17,705 bases of DNA from SZUA-254 sp964596065 (GTDB lineage Bacteria > Bacteroidota > Ignavibacteria > UBA10030 > SZUA-254), in NCBI GenBank assembly GCA_964596065.1, contig CAZQSM010000049.1, positions 1 through 17,705 on the forward strand. The letters run 5' to 3'. How positions within the stretch are numbered: position 1 is the stretch's first letter; every line of letters begins with the position of its first letter. This document shows, piece after piece, positions 1 through 6,631 of this stretch. Under the pieces are notes generated by a model, which did no database searches, was not told the origin of the DNA, and saw only the letters and a list, made by a program, of their open reading frames with translations. Made by a program: the position numbers and the translations under genes.

Positions 1-161
1 GCTTCCGGCCCGGATCAGCGGGGACCTGGAACATCCGGGCCCGGCTCCTGTTCAGGCCCTTCGGGCCGTACCTGTTCAGGGCGCTGAACGCCGGCGAATA
101 CGTAACCGAACTGCCGATCTTCGAGATGCTCGCCCGCGAAGCGGTTGTCGCGGTGGAATAA
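1..161 (+). CDS. C-terminal end of an unidentified protein (5' end outside window)
   Basis: An open frame enters from the left edge and ends at TAA 159-161, leaving the last 52 residues. The fragment is rich in Arg, Phe and Leu in its first half (motif NIRARLLFRPFGPYLFRAL) and ends in an acidic-hydrophobic helix with LPIFEMLAREAV. Codon third positions are GC-rich, as in real genes of this window. I do not recognise the family. The amphipathic, basic C-terminus could belong to a soluble enzyme or a peripheral membrane protein, and nothing here decides between them. It converges with the outer-membrane protein gene at 198, with only 36 nt between the stop codons and no clear terminator. Confidence 0.6.
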   Translation, partial: FRPGSAGTWNIRARLLFRPFGPYLFRALNAGEYVTELPIFEMLAREAVVAVE

Positions 162-197
162 TACGGCTCTGCGCTCCGGGCTGCAAACCGGCGGATC

Positions 198-785
198 TCA
201 CCAGGCGTACCCGATGTCGAAGCGCACCATCGGGGCAGTCCCGTCGTACCTCCCGAAATCGTCGTCCTGGTCGGAGATCGACCCGGTGTAGTAGTCGACG
301 CCGAGCCCGAGGCCCATCGCGAATTCATCCCCCGGGAACCACTGCCAGCCCACCAGCACGCCGAACGAGAACGGGGACGACTCGACGCCGCCGCTCGTGA
401 GGTGGTTGTAGGAGACGTTGGGCGCGACGTAGAATCCGCGGAGGGATTTACCGGAGGGATGCAGCCGGAGTTCGGCGCTGACGCCGAACCCGTCCAGCCC
501 CGACAGCGTGGGGGTCTGCAAACCGCCGCCCACGGCGACCGCCGGGGAGACCTTGTGGATGTAGGTGATGTTGTAGAAGAAGAAAAACTTCAGCGGGTTG
601 ATGACGATCATCGAGCCGCGCGGAGTGACGTCCTCGCTCTCCGAAACGATCACCGATTGCGTGTAGGTGGTGTCGCCCTTCAGGGAGTCGACCGTGACTC
701 TGGATTCCTTCGTCCGGACCTGCGCGGCACTTTCCGTCCAGCAACAAAAGAGGACGAGCGCCGTGAGTATGCCAGCCATGTTCAT
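198..785 (-). CDS. Small outer-membrane beta-barrel protein, unknown function
   Basis: A protein of 195 residues with an N-terminal Sec signal peptide: hydrophobic core around residues 5-16 and likely signal peptidase I cleavage after SAA at about 21. The mature part alternates polar and hydrophobic residues, has many Gly, Tyr and Phe, and ends in GYAW. A terminal aromatic residue is typical of beta-barrels inserted by the BAM machinery. The likely role is an eight-strand porin-like or adhesin-like barrel; no enzymatic motif is seen. The start at 785 is chosen because a GGAGG Shine-Dalgarno lies at 791-795, 5 nt upstream, and the signal peptide begins right there. The frame is open further upstream to 1091, but that extension only shadows ychF. 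The gene lies 80 nt after ychF and may be its own transcription unit. Confidence 0.8.
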   Translation of the reverse strand: MNMAGILTALVLFCCWTESAAQVRTKESRVTVDSLKGDTTYTQSVIVSESEDVTPRGSMIVINPLKFFFFYNITYIHKVSPAVAVGGGLQTPTLSGLDGFGVSAELRLHPSGKSLRGFYVAPNVSYNHLTSGGVESSPFSFGVLVGWQWFPGDEFAMGLGLGVDYYTGSISDQDDDFGRYDGTAPMVRFDIGYAW

Positions 786-865
786 GACAGCCTCCTTCGA
801 TCGTATTGAAATCGCGTTGCCTGACCGCGGGGTGCGGCACGGGGCCCCCGCCGGCCCCACACCCG

Positions 866-1951
866 TCAACTGTGCCGGATCGAGATGATGTCCCCCTCCC
901 GGACCACGTATTCCTTTCCCTCCAGCCGCCAGAGCCCCTTCTCCTTCACCTTCGCGAACGAGGCCCCGTTGGCGACGAAGTCGTCGTAATGGACGACCTC
1001 GGCCCTGATGAATTTGTTCACGAAATCGGAATGGATCACGCCCGCGGATTCCTGGGCGGTCATCCCTTTCCTGATGGTCCACGCGCGGCATTCATCCTCC
1101 CCAACGGTGAAGAACGACTGCAACCCGAGGAGGCCGTACGCCTCGCGAAGGAGCGTGTCGAGGGCGGACTCCCTGATGCCGTACTCTTCCATGAACACGG
1201 CCGCCTCCGCCTCGGGCAATTCTGACATTTCCAGCTCGATCCGGCCGAAGAACGACAGGATTTTCGTGTTCCTCCCCTCCTTCCGTTCCCGCACCGCGGC
1301 GGCAAGGGAATCCATCACGGGCATCTGCGACTCGTCGCCGTTGAGCGCGATCAGCATCGGCTTGGCGGTCAGGAGCTGGTAGGTTTTCAGGACCGCGTGG
1401 TCCTCCCTGGAGAGCTCCGCCTCCCGCAGGAGCGTGCCCGCCTGGAGCAGGTCGTTGCAGCGTTCGAGCGTGGGAAGCTCCTTTTTCCCCACCTCGTCGC
1501 CGCCCTTCTGGAGGTTTTTCCTGATCCGCTCGATTCGCGTTTCGAGGATCGCCAGATCGGAGAGGATGAATTCGGTCTCGAACGTGGAGACGTCCCGGAG
1601 CGCGTCGATGCCGCCGTCCGGGTGGGGGACGGAATCGTTCGCGAAGAGCCGCACCACCTGCACCAGCGCGTCGTTGGTCTTCACGGCCGAGAGGAACGAC
1701 GTGGTGAACTGGGTCGAGCCGGATTCCCCCTTCTTCAGGCCGACGACGTCGACGAATTCGATGGTCGCGTGGACCGTGCTCTTCGGCTTGAAGAGCTCCG
1801 TCAGCGCATCGAGGCGCTCGTCCGGGACCCGGACGATGGCTTTGTGCGACTCGGAGCGGGAGAGGGTGGCCGGGTCGGGATGGGTCCTGGTGATCGTCCG
1901 GAAGAGGGTCGATTTTCCGGAAAAGGGAAGTCCTACGATGCCGATTTGCAT
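866..1951 (-). CDS. ychF: Redox/ribosome-associated P-loop ATPase/GTPase YchF (Obg family)
   Basis: A protein of 361 residues, the usual YchF length. In order it has a Walker A loop at 7-14 (GLPFSGKS), a G3-like DVVG at 68-71, the guanine-specificity loop replaced by NGDE at 204-207, and a C-terminal TGS domain starting near 287 (AWTIRKGMTAQESAGVIHSD). The Asn-x-x-Glu in place of NKxD is the known hallmark of YchF/OLA1, which prefer ATP over GTP. Family members bind ribosomes and affect stress responses. It is divergent in two places: the usual PNVGKS loop is PFSGKS, and the G3/switch II segment reads DVVGLKKGESG rather than the common DIAGLVxGAxxGxG. The start at 1951 fits the family N-terminus (MQIGIVGLP). 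No good Shine-Dalgarno is visible. A terminator-like hairpin separates it from the SEC-C gene upstream. Confidence 0.93.
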   Translation of the reverse strand: MQIGIVGLPFSGKSTLFRTITRTHPDPATLSRSESHKAIVRVPDERLDALTELFKPKSTVHATIEFVDVVGLKKGESGSTQFTTSFLSAVKTNDALVQVVRLFANDSVPHPDGGIDALRDVSTFETEFILSDLAILETRIERIRKNLQKGGDEVGKKELPTLERCNDLLQAGTLLREAELSREDHAVLKTYQLLTAKPMLIALNGDESQMPVMDSLAAAVRERKEGRNTKILSFFGRIELEMSELPEAEAAVFMEEYGIRESALDTLLREAYGLLGLQSFFTVGEDECRAWTIRKGMTAQESAGVIHSDFVNKFIRAEVVHYDDFVANGASFAKVKEKGLWRLEGKEYVVREGDIISIRHS

Positions 1952-1992
1952 GGCTGTCGATGCGAGTGGAGGGATCTGCGGAGTAAGGTACG

Positions 1993-2023
1993 AAAATGGG
2001 ACACAAGATTCCTCCCGTGTCCC
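1993..2023 (-). terminator. Terminator-like hairpin between the SEC-C gene and ychF
   Basis: Read on the minus strand, GGGACAC (2023-2017) pairs perfectly with GTGTCCC (2004-1998) around a 12-nt loop, followed by A and then TTTT (1996-1993). The hairpin begins 9 nt past the SEC-C stop and lies 42 nt before the ychF start. It could end the upstream transcript or act as a leader element of ychF. The U tract is short, so efficiency is doubtful. Confidence 0.5.
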
Positions 2024-2032
2024 CGGGCGGGT

Positions 2033-2623
2033 TCAGGGCTTCGGCGCGTCGTGCCAGTGGCCGTGTTCGGGGGACCAGACTTTCCCCGCCGGAACGGGTC
2101 CGGGCGGTTGCGGAGTGTTTACGATACCCGGCTGCAGGGGGGACGATCCGGGGACCGGGAGTTGTGATTGACCCGGGACCGGGGTCGCCGATTGGCCGGC
2201 GGACGGCTGGATGTCGTGGTAGTGGCCGTGTTCGGGGGACCAGACCTTCCCGGCAGGCGTCCCCCCCGGCGGCTCGGAAATGTTCTGACCCGGCGGCGGT
2301 GGATTGGCCGACCCGGGCGCGCCGGCGGTCGAACCCGCGGGCGCGCCGGCGGGGCCGGTCGTGCCCGCCGGTCCACCGACGGGGGATCGATCACCGGTCT
2401 GCCCCGCATCGTGGTAGTGGCCGTGTTCTTCCGACCATTCCTTTCCCGGGGGGGCCGCCGGAACCCGGTCCTCCGGTCCGAACATCAATTTTCCCAGGAA
2501 GATCCCACCGAAGACCACGCCGATGAAGAGGAACATCCGGCTGCGGTCATCGTTCGGTTTGTGGCAGGCGCGGTACGGTTTCCTGCTTCCGCAATGGCAC
2601 GGGGCGTCCGGATTTTTTTTCAT
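2033..2623 (-). CDS. Membrane-anchored SEC-C zinc-motif protein with three His-rich repeats
   Basis: A protein of 196 residues with a mosaic layout. Residues 8-21 form a SEC-C zinc-binding motif (CHCGSRKPYRACHK), known from the SecA C-terminus and many small proteins. Residues about 30-48 are one hydrophobic helix (MFLFIGVVFGGIFLGKLMF). The rest is a Pro/Gly/Ala-rich low-complexity linker carrying three copies of the motif G-K-x-W-S-x-E-H-G-H-[YW]-H-D, the last near the C-terminus. The basic Cys-rich end is probably cytoplasmic and the repeats outside the membrane, which is an inference from charge. The His/Glu/Asp repeats look able to bind metal ions, but no function is established. The start at 2623 places the Cys motif directly at the N-terminus. 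No clear Shine-Dalgarno is seen. It lies 71 nt after the glycosylase-like gene on the same strand. Confidence 0.75.
   Translation of the reverse strand: MKKNPDAPCHCGSRKPYRACHKPNDDRSRMFLFIGVVFGGIFLGKLMFGPEDRVPAAPPGKEWSEEHGHYHDAGQTGDRSPVGGPAGTTGPAGAPAGSTAGAPGSANPPPPGQNISEPPGGTPAGKVWSPEHGHYHDIQPSAGQSATPVPGQSQLPVPGSSPLQPGIVNTPQPPGPVPAGKVWSPEHGHWHDAPKP
2048..2450 (-). repeat. Three in-frame copies of a ~40-bp repeat encoding the GKxWSxEHGH(Y/W)HD motif
   Basis: Copies lie at about 2048-2092, 2213-2257 and 2409-2450, inside the SEC-C gene. The core GTGGCCGTGTTC (plus strand) is identical in all three. The two C-terminal copies share nearly the whole unit, while the N-terminal copy has diverged at the Ser-Glu positions. 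The spacers encode Pro/Gly-rich linkers of unequal length, so this is a dispersed in-frame domain repeat rather than a simple tandem satellite. Confidence 0.8.
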
Positions 2624-2694
2624 AGGTCAGGGTTATCGGATAATGATCAAGATACTGAAAGGCCCTCGGATGTCAAAGCGCGCCCCGCCCGGTC

Positions 2695-3291
2695 TCAGGG
2701 AAGCGTCCTGATCCGCGCTTCGAGGTCCTCGAACGCCTGTTCGAGCGCCCCGGTGTCCTTCACGCGGCCGCCCGGGCTGCCCAACAACCATACTTCCGAG
2801 CCTCCGATCGTGAATTCCTGCTTCCCGCGCGACCGGTTCGCAGACGGGTAGAGCGGCTTGAACGAGCTCTCGAAGAGCTCCAGTCCCGTCACGAAGGCGA
2901 CGATCCGCGGTTCGTATTTTTCCACCTTCCGGATGAAGCGCGTGACGTCGTCGGCGGTGGGTTTCGCGCCAGGTTCGTCGTCGCTGCTGAAGGCCCGGCG
3001 GCGGTTGAGGTCGGTGAGGCCGATGCGGTATTTCGCCAGTTCGGCCTCCTTTTTCTCGAAGAACAGTTTCTTGTACATCTCACTCAGCGCGTGGGTCTTG
3101 AAGGTGTCGACGAGGATCCTGCGTTCCCGGGGGGTGACGACCGACGCCGGGGTGATGCCCGCGTATTCGAGCAGCCCCCAGAACCGGTTGTTGGGGCCGA
3201 GATAGTAGAAGCCCAGTTCACTGGAGGTCTCGGAGACCGTCGACCCGACGAAGAGGACGCGCTGGTTGCGGGTGAGAATTTCGGGTAACAT
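2695..3291 (-). CDS. Mug/TDG-family uracil-DNA-glycosylase-like protein with altered motif 1
   Basis: A protein of 198 residues with the layout of the mismatch-specific uracil/thymine-DNA glycosylases. Residues 12-38 run VLFVG, a variable loop, then GFYYLGPNNRFW, matching the motif 1 region of E. coli Mug (GINPG to ANRFW) and human TDG. Residues IGLTDL near 90 match the following conserved strand. LLGSPGGR near the C-terminus occupies the place of motif 2 (NPSG in Mug). The family flips out and excises uracil or thymine opposite G. Aligned by eye, the catalytic Asn of GINPG is replaced by Thr (GSTVS), so activity or substrate may differ from classic Mug. It sits 70 nt after the ATP-grasp gene and 71 nt before the SEC-C gene on the same strand, with no obvious pathway link. 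The family call is fairly sure; the specificity is open. Confidence 0.78.
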   Translation of the reverse strand: MLPEILTRNQRVLFVGSTVSETSSELGFYYLGPNNRFWGLLEYAGITPASVVTPRERRILVDTFKTHALSEMYKKLFFEKKEAELAKYRIGLTDLNRRRAFSSDDEPGAKPTADDVTRFIRKVEKYEPRIVAFVTGLELFESSFKPLYPSANRSRGKQEFTIGGSEVWLLGSPGGRVKDTGALEQAFEDLEARIRTLP

Positions 3292-3361
3292 CGGTAGCCT
3301 GTCCTGATAACCGGGTGAACGTGGTCCGCCCTGCCGGGCGCGGCGGGGCCGGCGCGGGCCT

Positions 3362-4582
3362 CTATAGTCTTCGGAACCCCCCGTGGAACGGCCGCTTGAT
3401 GAGGCCCCAGCACATCAACCAGAACGGGAGCAGGTCGTCGGCGGCGAAATGGGCGGCCTCTTCCACGCCCCTGAACGACCCGATCCATTCACCGACCGAG
3501 AGCTGGTGGGCCCTGAAATATCTGACGCTCGAGATCAGGTCCCGCTCCTCCACGACCCACTTCCTTCCTTCGTGGAAGTCGGACACCGGCACCTCCTGGC
3601 CTGTGAGATCGAGGTATGCCGCGCGCGCAACATCCATCCCGTTGCGGGCGACGAACAGCCGGAAGGTCGCCCCGATCCGCGGATTGATGTCGAGCACCTT
3701 GTACTCCCCGTCCCGGGCGTCGTACCGGTACCCGATGTCGAGGATCCCCCTGTACCCCAGGCGCTTCATGAAATCGACCGTTCGTTTCCGGACGAGCTCG
3801 TTGTGGAGACAGACGCCGAGCGAGGTATATCCGGTGTACACCGGCGCCTGCCTGATCTTCTTCCCCGTGACCGCGAAGAGGCAATCCGAGTCGTCGTTAA
3901 AATAGCCGTTGAACATCCAGACCGTGTCGTCCCCGCCGGGGATGTATTCCTGGAGCATGATGTTGGGGTGCGCGTGGTCCTCGTAGCGGTCATAGAGCGC
4001 GAGGAGTTCGTCGGCCGTCCGCACGATCGCCATTTTCTTCCCCATCCGAGCCTGCAACAGCATGCCGTCGATCCCCTTGAACATCACCGGAAAGGTCACC
4101 GAAACGAGCAGGCGGACGACGTCCTCCCGGGAGGCGGGAAAGTGGGTTTCCGCCGTCGGGATCCCGTGCTCCTTCGCGAGGAAATACATCTCTTTTTTAC
4201 TCGCGAGGGTGCGCGCGAGCGTCGCTGATTGCGCCGGAAAAATGAACCACTCCCGCAGCGCGTCGAAATGGTGCGGAAGCATCTGCGCCATCTCGTCGCA
4301 GGTGGGAATGAGGATCGACCGCCTGCCGATCCGCTTCCCGACCGATTTGAGGAACTCGATGGTTTCGGCGTCGGAACGGCCGTCGATGTCCCAGGCGAAC
4401 CACCCGCGACAGTACCGTGACTTGACCCCCGGCGCCCGTGGGTTCGGATCGATCGCGTAGACCGGGACGCCGAGGCGCCCGAGCGTGCGGACGAGGCCGA
4501 GGCCCAGATGGTGGTACAGTTTGAGCACCACCACCGGCGTCGAGGTGTCCGGAATGGTCATCGGCGCGACGCGGTCATTCAT
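3362..4582 (-). CDS. ATP-grasp carboxylate-amine ligase-like protein in the sulfolactate operon
   Basis: A protein of 406 residues of the ATP-grasp superfamily, closest in feel to the predicted carboligases of COG3919. An N-terminal Rossmann-like preATP-grasp domain carries VVVLKLYHHLGLGLVRTLG at 17-35 and VYAIDPNPRAP at 41-51. The ATP-binding part shows Lys169 in VMFKG, the hinge QEYIPGG at 211-217, and the metal-binding LDINPR at 297-302, with Asp298 where many relatives have Glu. ATP-grasp ligases activate a carboxylate as acyl phosphate and join it to an amine or thiol. The frame starts at 4582, overlapping the comB stop by 8 nt, which suggests translational coupling; a later ATG at 4561 has no better ribosome site. 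Because it follows comA and comB directly, sulfolactate is a plausible carboxylate substrate. That substrate assignment is inference only. Confidence 0.87.
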   Translation of the reverse strand: MNDRVAPMTIPDTSTPVVVLKLYHHLGLGLVRTLGRLGVPVYAIDPNPRAPGVKSRYCRGWFAWDIDGRSDAETIEFLKSVGKRIGRRSILIPTCDEMAQMLPHHFDALREWFIFPAQSATLARTLASKKEMYFLAKEHGIPTAETHFPASREDVVRLLVSVTFPVMFKGIDGMLLQARMGKKMAIVRTADELLALYDRYEDHAHPNIMLQEYIPGGDDTVWMFNGYFNDDSDCLFAVTGKKIRQAPVYTGYTSLGVCLHNELVRKRTVDFMKRLGYRGILDIGYRYDARDGEYKVLDINPRIGATFRLFVARNGMDVARAAYLDLTGQEVPVSDFHEGRKWVVEERDLISSVRYFRAHQLSVGEWIGSFRGVEEAAHFAADDLLPFWLMCWGLIKRPFHGGFRRL

Positions 4583-5300
4583 CGACGGGAACCCTCACGA
4601 CCTCGTCGTGGATGAAGATGAAGGCCGAGTCGAGGTCGTTGACGTGCGTGCGGATGAATTCGAGGTCACGCGTCTGTCCGGTCTTCCGGAGGTATTCGGC
4701 GCTCTTCCCCTCCAGGCACGACTCCACCGGCGCCCCGCTCCACCGCCTGACCAGCTCTATTGTATTTTCGTCCTCGGTCCGGTATCCCGCCTCGATCAGG
4801 CCCCCCGCGATCCAGGCGCAGCAGAGCTGGTCCTCCTCGCGGAACTCGCCGCGGGTGCCCGCCCCGAGGACCGCCACGCGCGAATGCAAGCCGGCCAGGT
4901 GCGTCATCGTCGCGGCGGCGTTGCGCAAACAGGCGACGTACGCCGCGTCGCAATCCCTCGAATTATGGATAAGCTGGGTACCCGAGGAGGAGAGCAGGAT
5001 CATCGGGCGCATGATGTCCTTCCGGTGATCGAGTTCGGCCGGGCTGTTGTTCATCTCGAAGCCGTATGGCATGTTGCCCCCGAGCTCGCCGGCGAGGAGC
5101 GGCTGGTCGAGCCTGGACGCCAGCAGCAGGCCCATTTCGATCGACGCGACAGGGAAGCAGCGCCGTCCGAGCGCGACAGCCGTGACCGCCGTCGTGGTCG
5201 CGCGGATGACGTCGATCGCGACCACCGCGTACCCTTCGCGATAGCGGCGTACGCTCTCGGGGAAGCAGTCGATGACGATGGACCGGGAACCTGCGGTCAT
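4575..5300 (-). CDS. comB: 2-phosphosulfolactate phosphatase (ComB family)
   Basis: A protein of 241 residues matching the ComB family of Mg2+-dependent acid phosphatases, which convert (R)-2-phospho-3-sulfolactate to 3-sulfolactate. Visible family blocks are VVAIDVIRATTTAVTAVALG near the N-terminus, LLAGELGGNMPYGFEMNNSP with its acidic/Asn cluster, LLSSSGTQLI (Ser/Thr-rich loop), and an EEDQLCCAWIAGGLIEAG helix. The start at 5300 (MTAGSRS) is chosen because it lies 10 nt after the comA stop and gives the normal family length. The open frame runs back to 5639, but that extension is Arg/Ser-rich shadow translation of comA. The gene overlaps the ATP-grasp gene by 8 nt. The enzyme was first described in methanogen coenzyme M synthesis and also occurs in bacteria that make sulfolactate. 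Confidence 0.9.
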   Translation of the reverse strand: MTAGSRSIVIDCFPESVRRYREGYAVVAIDVIRATTTAVTAVALGRRCFPVASIEMGLLLASRLDQPLLAGELGGNMPYGFEMNNSPAELDHRKDIMRPMILLSSSGTQLIHNSRDCDAAYVACLRNAAATMTHLAGLHSRVAVLGAGTRGEFREEDQLCCAWIAGGLIEAGYRTEDENTIELVRRWSGAPVESCLEGKSAEYLRKTGQTRDLEFIRTHVNDLDSAFIFIHDEVVRVPVDE

Positions 5301-5310
5301 TCGTCCGTTC

Positions 5311-6153
5311 TCAACGGGTGGGGGCGCTGTCCGGAGCCGCCGGAGCCCGGGGACGGAGGTTGGGTTTTTCGAACGCGTCCGAGTGGAGGCCGCGCCGGTA
5401 AATCTCCACCCGCAGTACCTCCTCGAGGCGCACGTTGCAGAGGTGGACGGAGTTACCGAAATGGTCCAGGAGCGCGAACTGGCTCGGCTTGTTCGGGGCC
5501 TCGAACACGACCACGCCGTGGCCGAACTCCTTCGCGAACCTGTCGGCGAACGCGCCGTTGAATTTCCCGTCGTCGTCGAAGAGACCGACGCCCTTCGCGC
5601 TCTCGCGCCCTTCGACCACCAGCTGGACAGCGCCCGCATCGAGCCATCGCTTCCCCCGGTCGATCAACCCGCCGACGGCGTCAGACGTGAACGCGCCGCC
5701 GTGCTTCCTGCCCAGCTCGAACTGCACCTCGAGGCCCCGCTCCCTCGCCATCCGGAGGACATCGGCGGGTTTCAGCGTCATGTCGGTGAACCCCTCCCCG
5801 CACTCGATCCGGGAGACGCCCATATCGCCGCACAGGTCGAGGTACTCGGTGAGCCGCCCCTGCTGGACGGCCACTTCAAACGGCCCCCCTCCGGTCGTCG
5901 TCGGGACATTGTATTTTCCTGCGGCCGCGATCTTTCTCCTCGACACACTCTCGTTGGCGACGATCCAGCACGCCATCGAGATCTTCAGGATCGACATCAG
6001 GTGGGAGCTCTGTTCGAGGTGGTTTTCGAGTGTGGCCAGGTCGTAGCCGGGGTCAAAGGGGCTGGTGGCCGGCCGGATATCGGGGACACCGATCAGTTTC
6101 AGGTAATCGGCGGTGTGGAGCGTGCCGGATGGGGTGTTCCTCGTCTTCAACAT
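5311..6153 (-). CDS. comA: Phosphosulfolactate synthase (ComA family)
   Basis: A protein of 280 residues matching the (2R)-phospho-3-sulfolactate synthase family, a TIM-barrel enzyme that adds sulfite to phosphoenolpyruvate. Recognisable blocks are KYNVPTTTGGGPFEVA at 80-95, GVSRIECGEGFTDM at 112-125, VQFELGRKHGG at 143-153, LVVEGRESAKG at 178-188, VVFEAPNKPSQ at 215-225 and the C-terminal SVHLCNVRLEEVLRVE with RRGLHSD at 253-259. The last 20 residues are a Pro/Ala/Arg-rich tail. It is the first gene of a leftward operon with comB (10 nt later) and the ATP-grasp gene. No Shine-Dalgarno is evident before ATG 6153; the AT-rich region upstream probably holds the promoter. The family call is confident. 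Reaction specificity is taken from the family. Confidence 0.9.
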   Translation of the reverse strand: MLKTRNTPSGTLHTADYLKLIGVPDIRPATSPFDPGYDLATLENHLEQSSHLMSILKISMACWIVANESVSRRKIAAAGKYNVPTTTGGGPFEVAVQQGRLTEYLDLCGDMGVSRIECGEGFTDMTLKPADVLRMARERGLEVQFELGRKHGGAFTSDAVGGLIDRGKRWLDAGAVQLVVEGRESAKGVGLFDDDGKFNGAFADRFAKEFGHGVVVFEAPNKPSQFALLDHFGNSVHLCNVRLEEVLRVEIYRRGLHSDAFEKPNLRPRAPAAPDSAPTR

Positions 6154-6410
6154 ACGCGTGTCCAGCGGATTAATCGGTTCCGAGTGAAAGAAAAACGCAT
6201 ACCCGGGGAGTGATGATCGGGATATTACAAGTTACTCTAAATATTATGGATAAATCGACGATCCAAGAGTGATTTACGACACACCGGCGGGGCGATGAAT
6301 CCTGACCTGAATATAAGAAAATCAGTGTATTTTTCTGGAGATGCGAGGGTGCCGGTTGACCGGATCGGCCTGCAACGATTGGTTTTGATCCTCTGCCGGC
6401 ATCCGCGCCA

Positions 6411-6439
6411 TTGACAATGTCCTTTCAGCAGCGTATCTT
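6411..6439 (+). promoter_or_regulatory. Predicted sigma70-type promoter for the TPR membrane protein gene
   Basis: A perfect -35 TTGACA at 6411-6416 is followed by exactly 17 nt and a -10 hexamer TATCTT at 6434-6439 (4 of 6 to TATAAT). Transcription would start near 6446 and leave a leader of about 185 nt before ATG 6632, enough room for the hairpins seen there. If the organism uses the Bacteroidota sigma factor with its different -33/-7 signals, this match would be fortuitous. Confidence 0.5.
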
Positions 6440-6455
6440 CCCCGACACACTTCCT

Positions 6456-6512
6456 ATGGTAGTGAAGCCCGTGTAGGTAGGGAGATGCAGGGAGCGGCGG
6501 GTTGACTACCAT
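6456..6512 (+). promoter_or_regulatory. Imperfect hairpin in the leader downstream of the predicted promoter
   Basis: ATGGTAGT at 6456-6463 is perfectly complementary to ACTACCAT at 6505-6512. After a mismatch the stem continues with AA/TT and, past a bulged G, CCC (6468-6470) with GGG (6499-6501). The loop is about 28 nt and purine-rich (GGTAGGGAGATGCAGGGAG). No U tract follows. It could be a structured leader or a protein-binding inverted repeat; no known riboswitch is recognised. Confidence 0.45.
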
Positions 6513-6631
6513 TTTCACCTGAAATTTAACCATTATCTGCCTCCCCGGCGACGGCGTTTCCGGGTCGCGGCAGACGATTCTCCATACCAACAGGGCCACG
6601 TGAACCGCGTGGCTTACGCATCTGGCGATTT

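Larger units (their letters stand above)
6154..6631. other. Divergent intergenic/leader region between comA and the TPR membrane protein
   Basis: These 478 nt carry no convincing gene. They are clearly more AT-rich than the left flank, notably at 6225-6260 and 6300-6340, where a leftward comA promoter could lie. The right half holds a sigma70-like promoter, an imperfect hairpin, and a short GC hairpin (GCCACG 6595-6600 with CGTGGC 6608-6613) that ends 18 nt before ATG 6632. A minus-strand frame of 120 codons (6599 to 6237) has no recognisable domain. Confidence 0.6.

Noticed and set aside
841..858. GGGGCC/GGCCCC hairpin after ychF as a terminator
   Set aside because: The stem is short, no T tract follows on the minus strand, and such GC palindromes are frequent in this GC-rich sequence.
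2048..2450. CRISPR-like or satellite repeat array
   Set aside because: The three copies are in frame inside a coding gene, differ at codon level and have unequal coding linkers, so they are protein repeats.
3362..6153. Complete coenzyme M pathway
   Set aside because: Only the ComA and ComB steps are present; no sulfolactate dehydrogenase or sulfopyruvate decarboxylase genes are seen.
6237..6599. Minus-strand 120-codon open frame in the comA/TPR intergenic region
   Set aside because: It has no recognisable domain, no ribosome site, odd composition, and overlaps the predicted forward promoter and leader hairpins.
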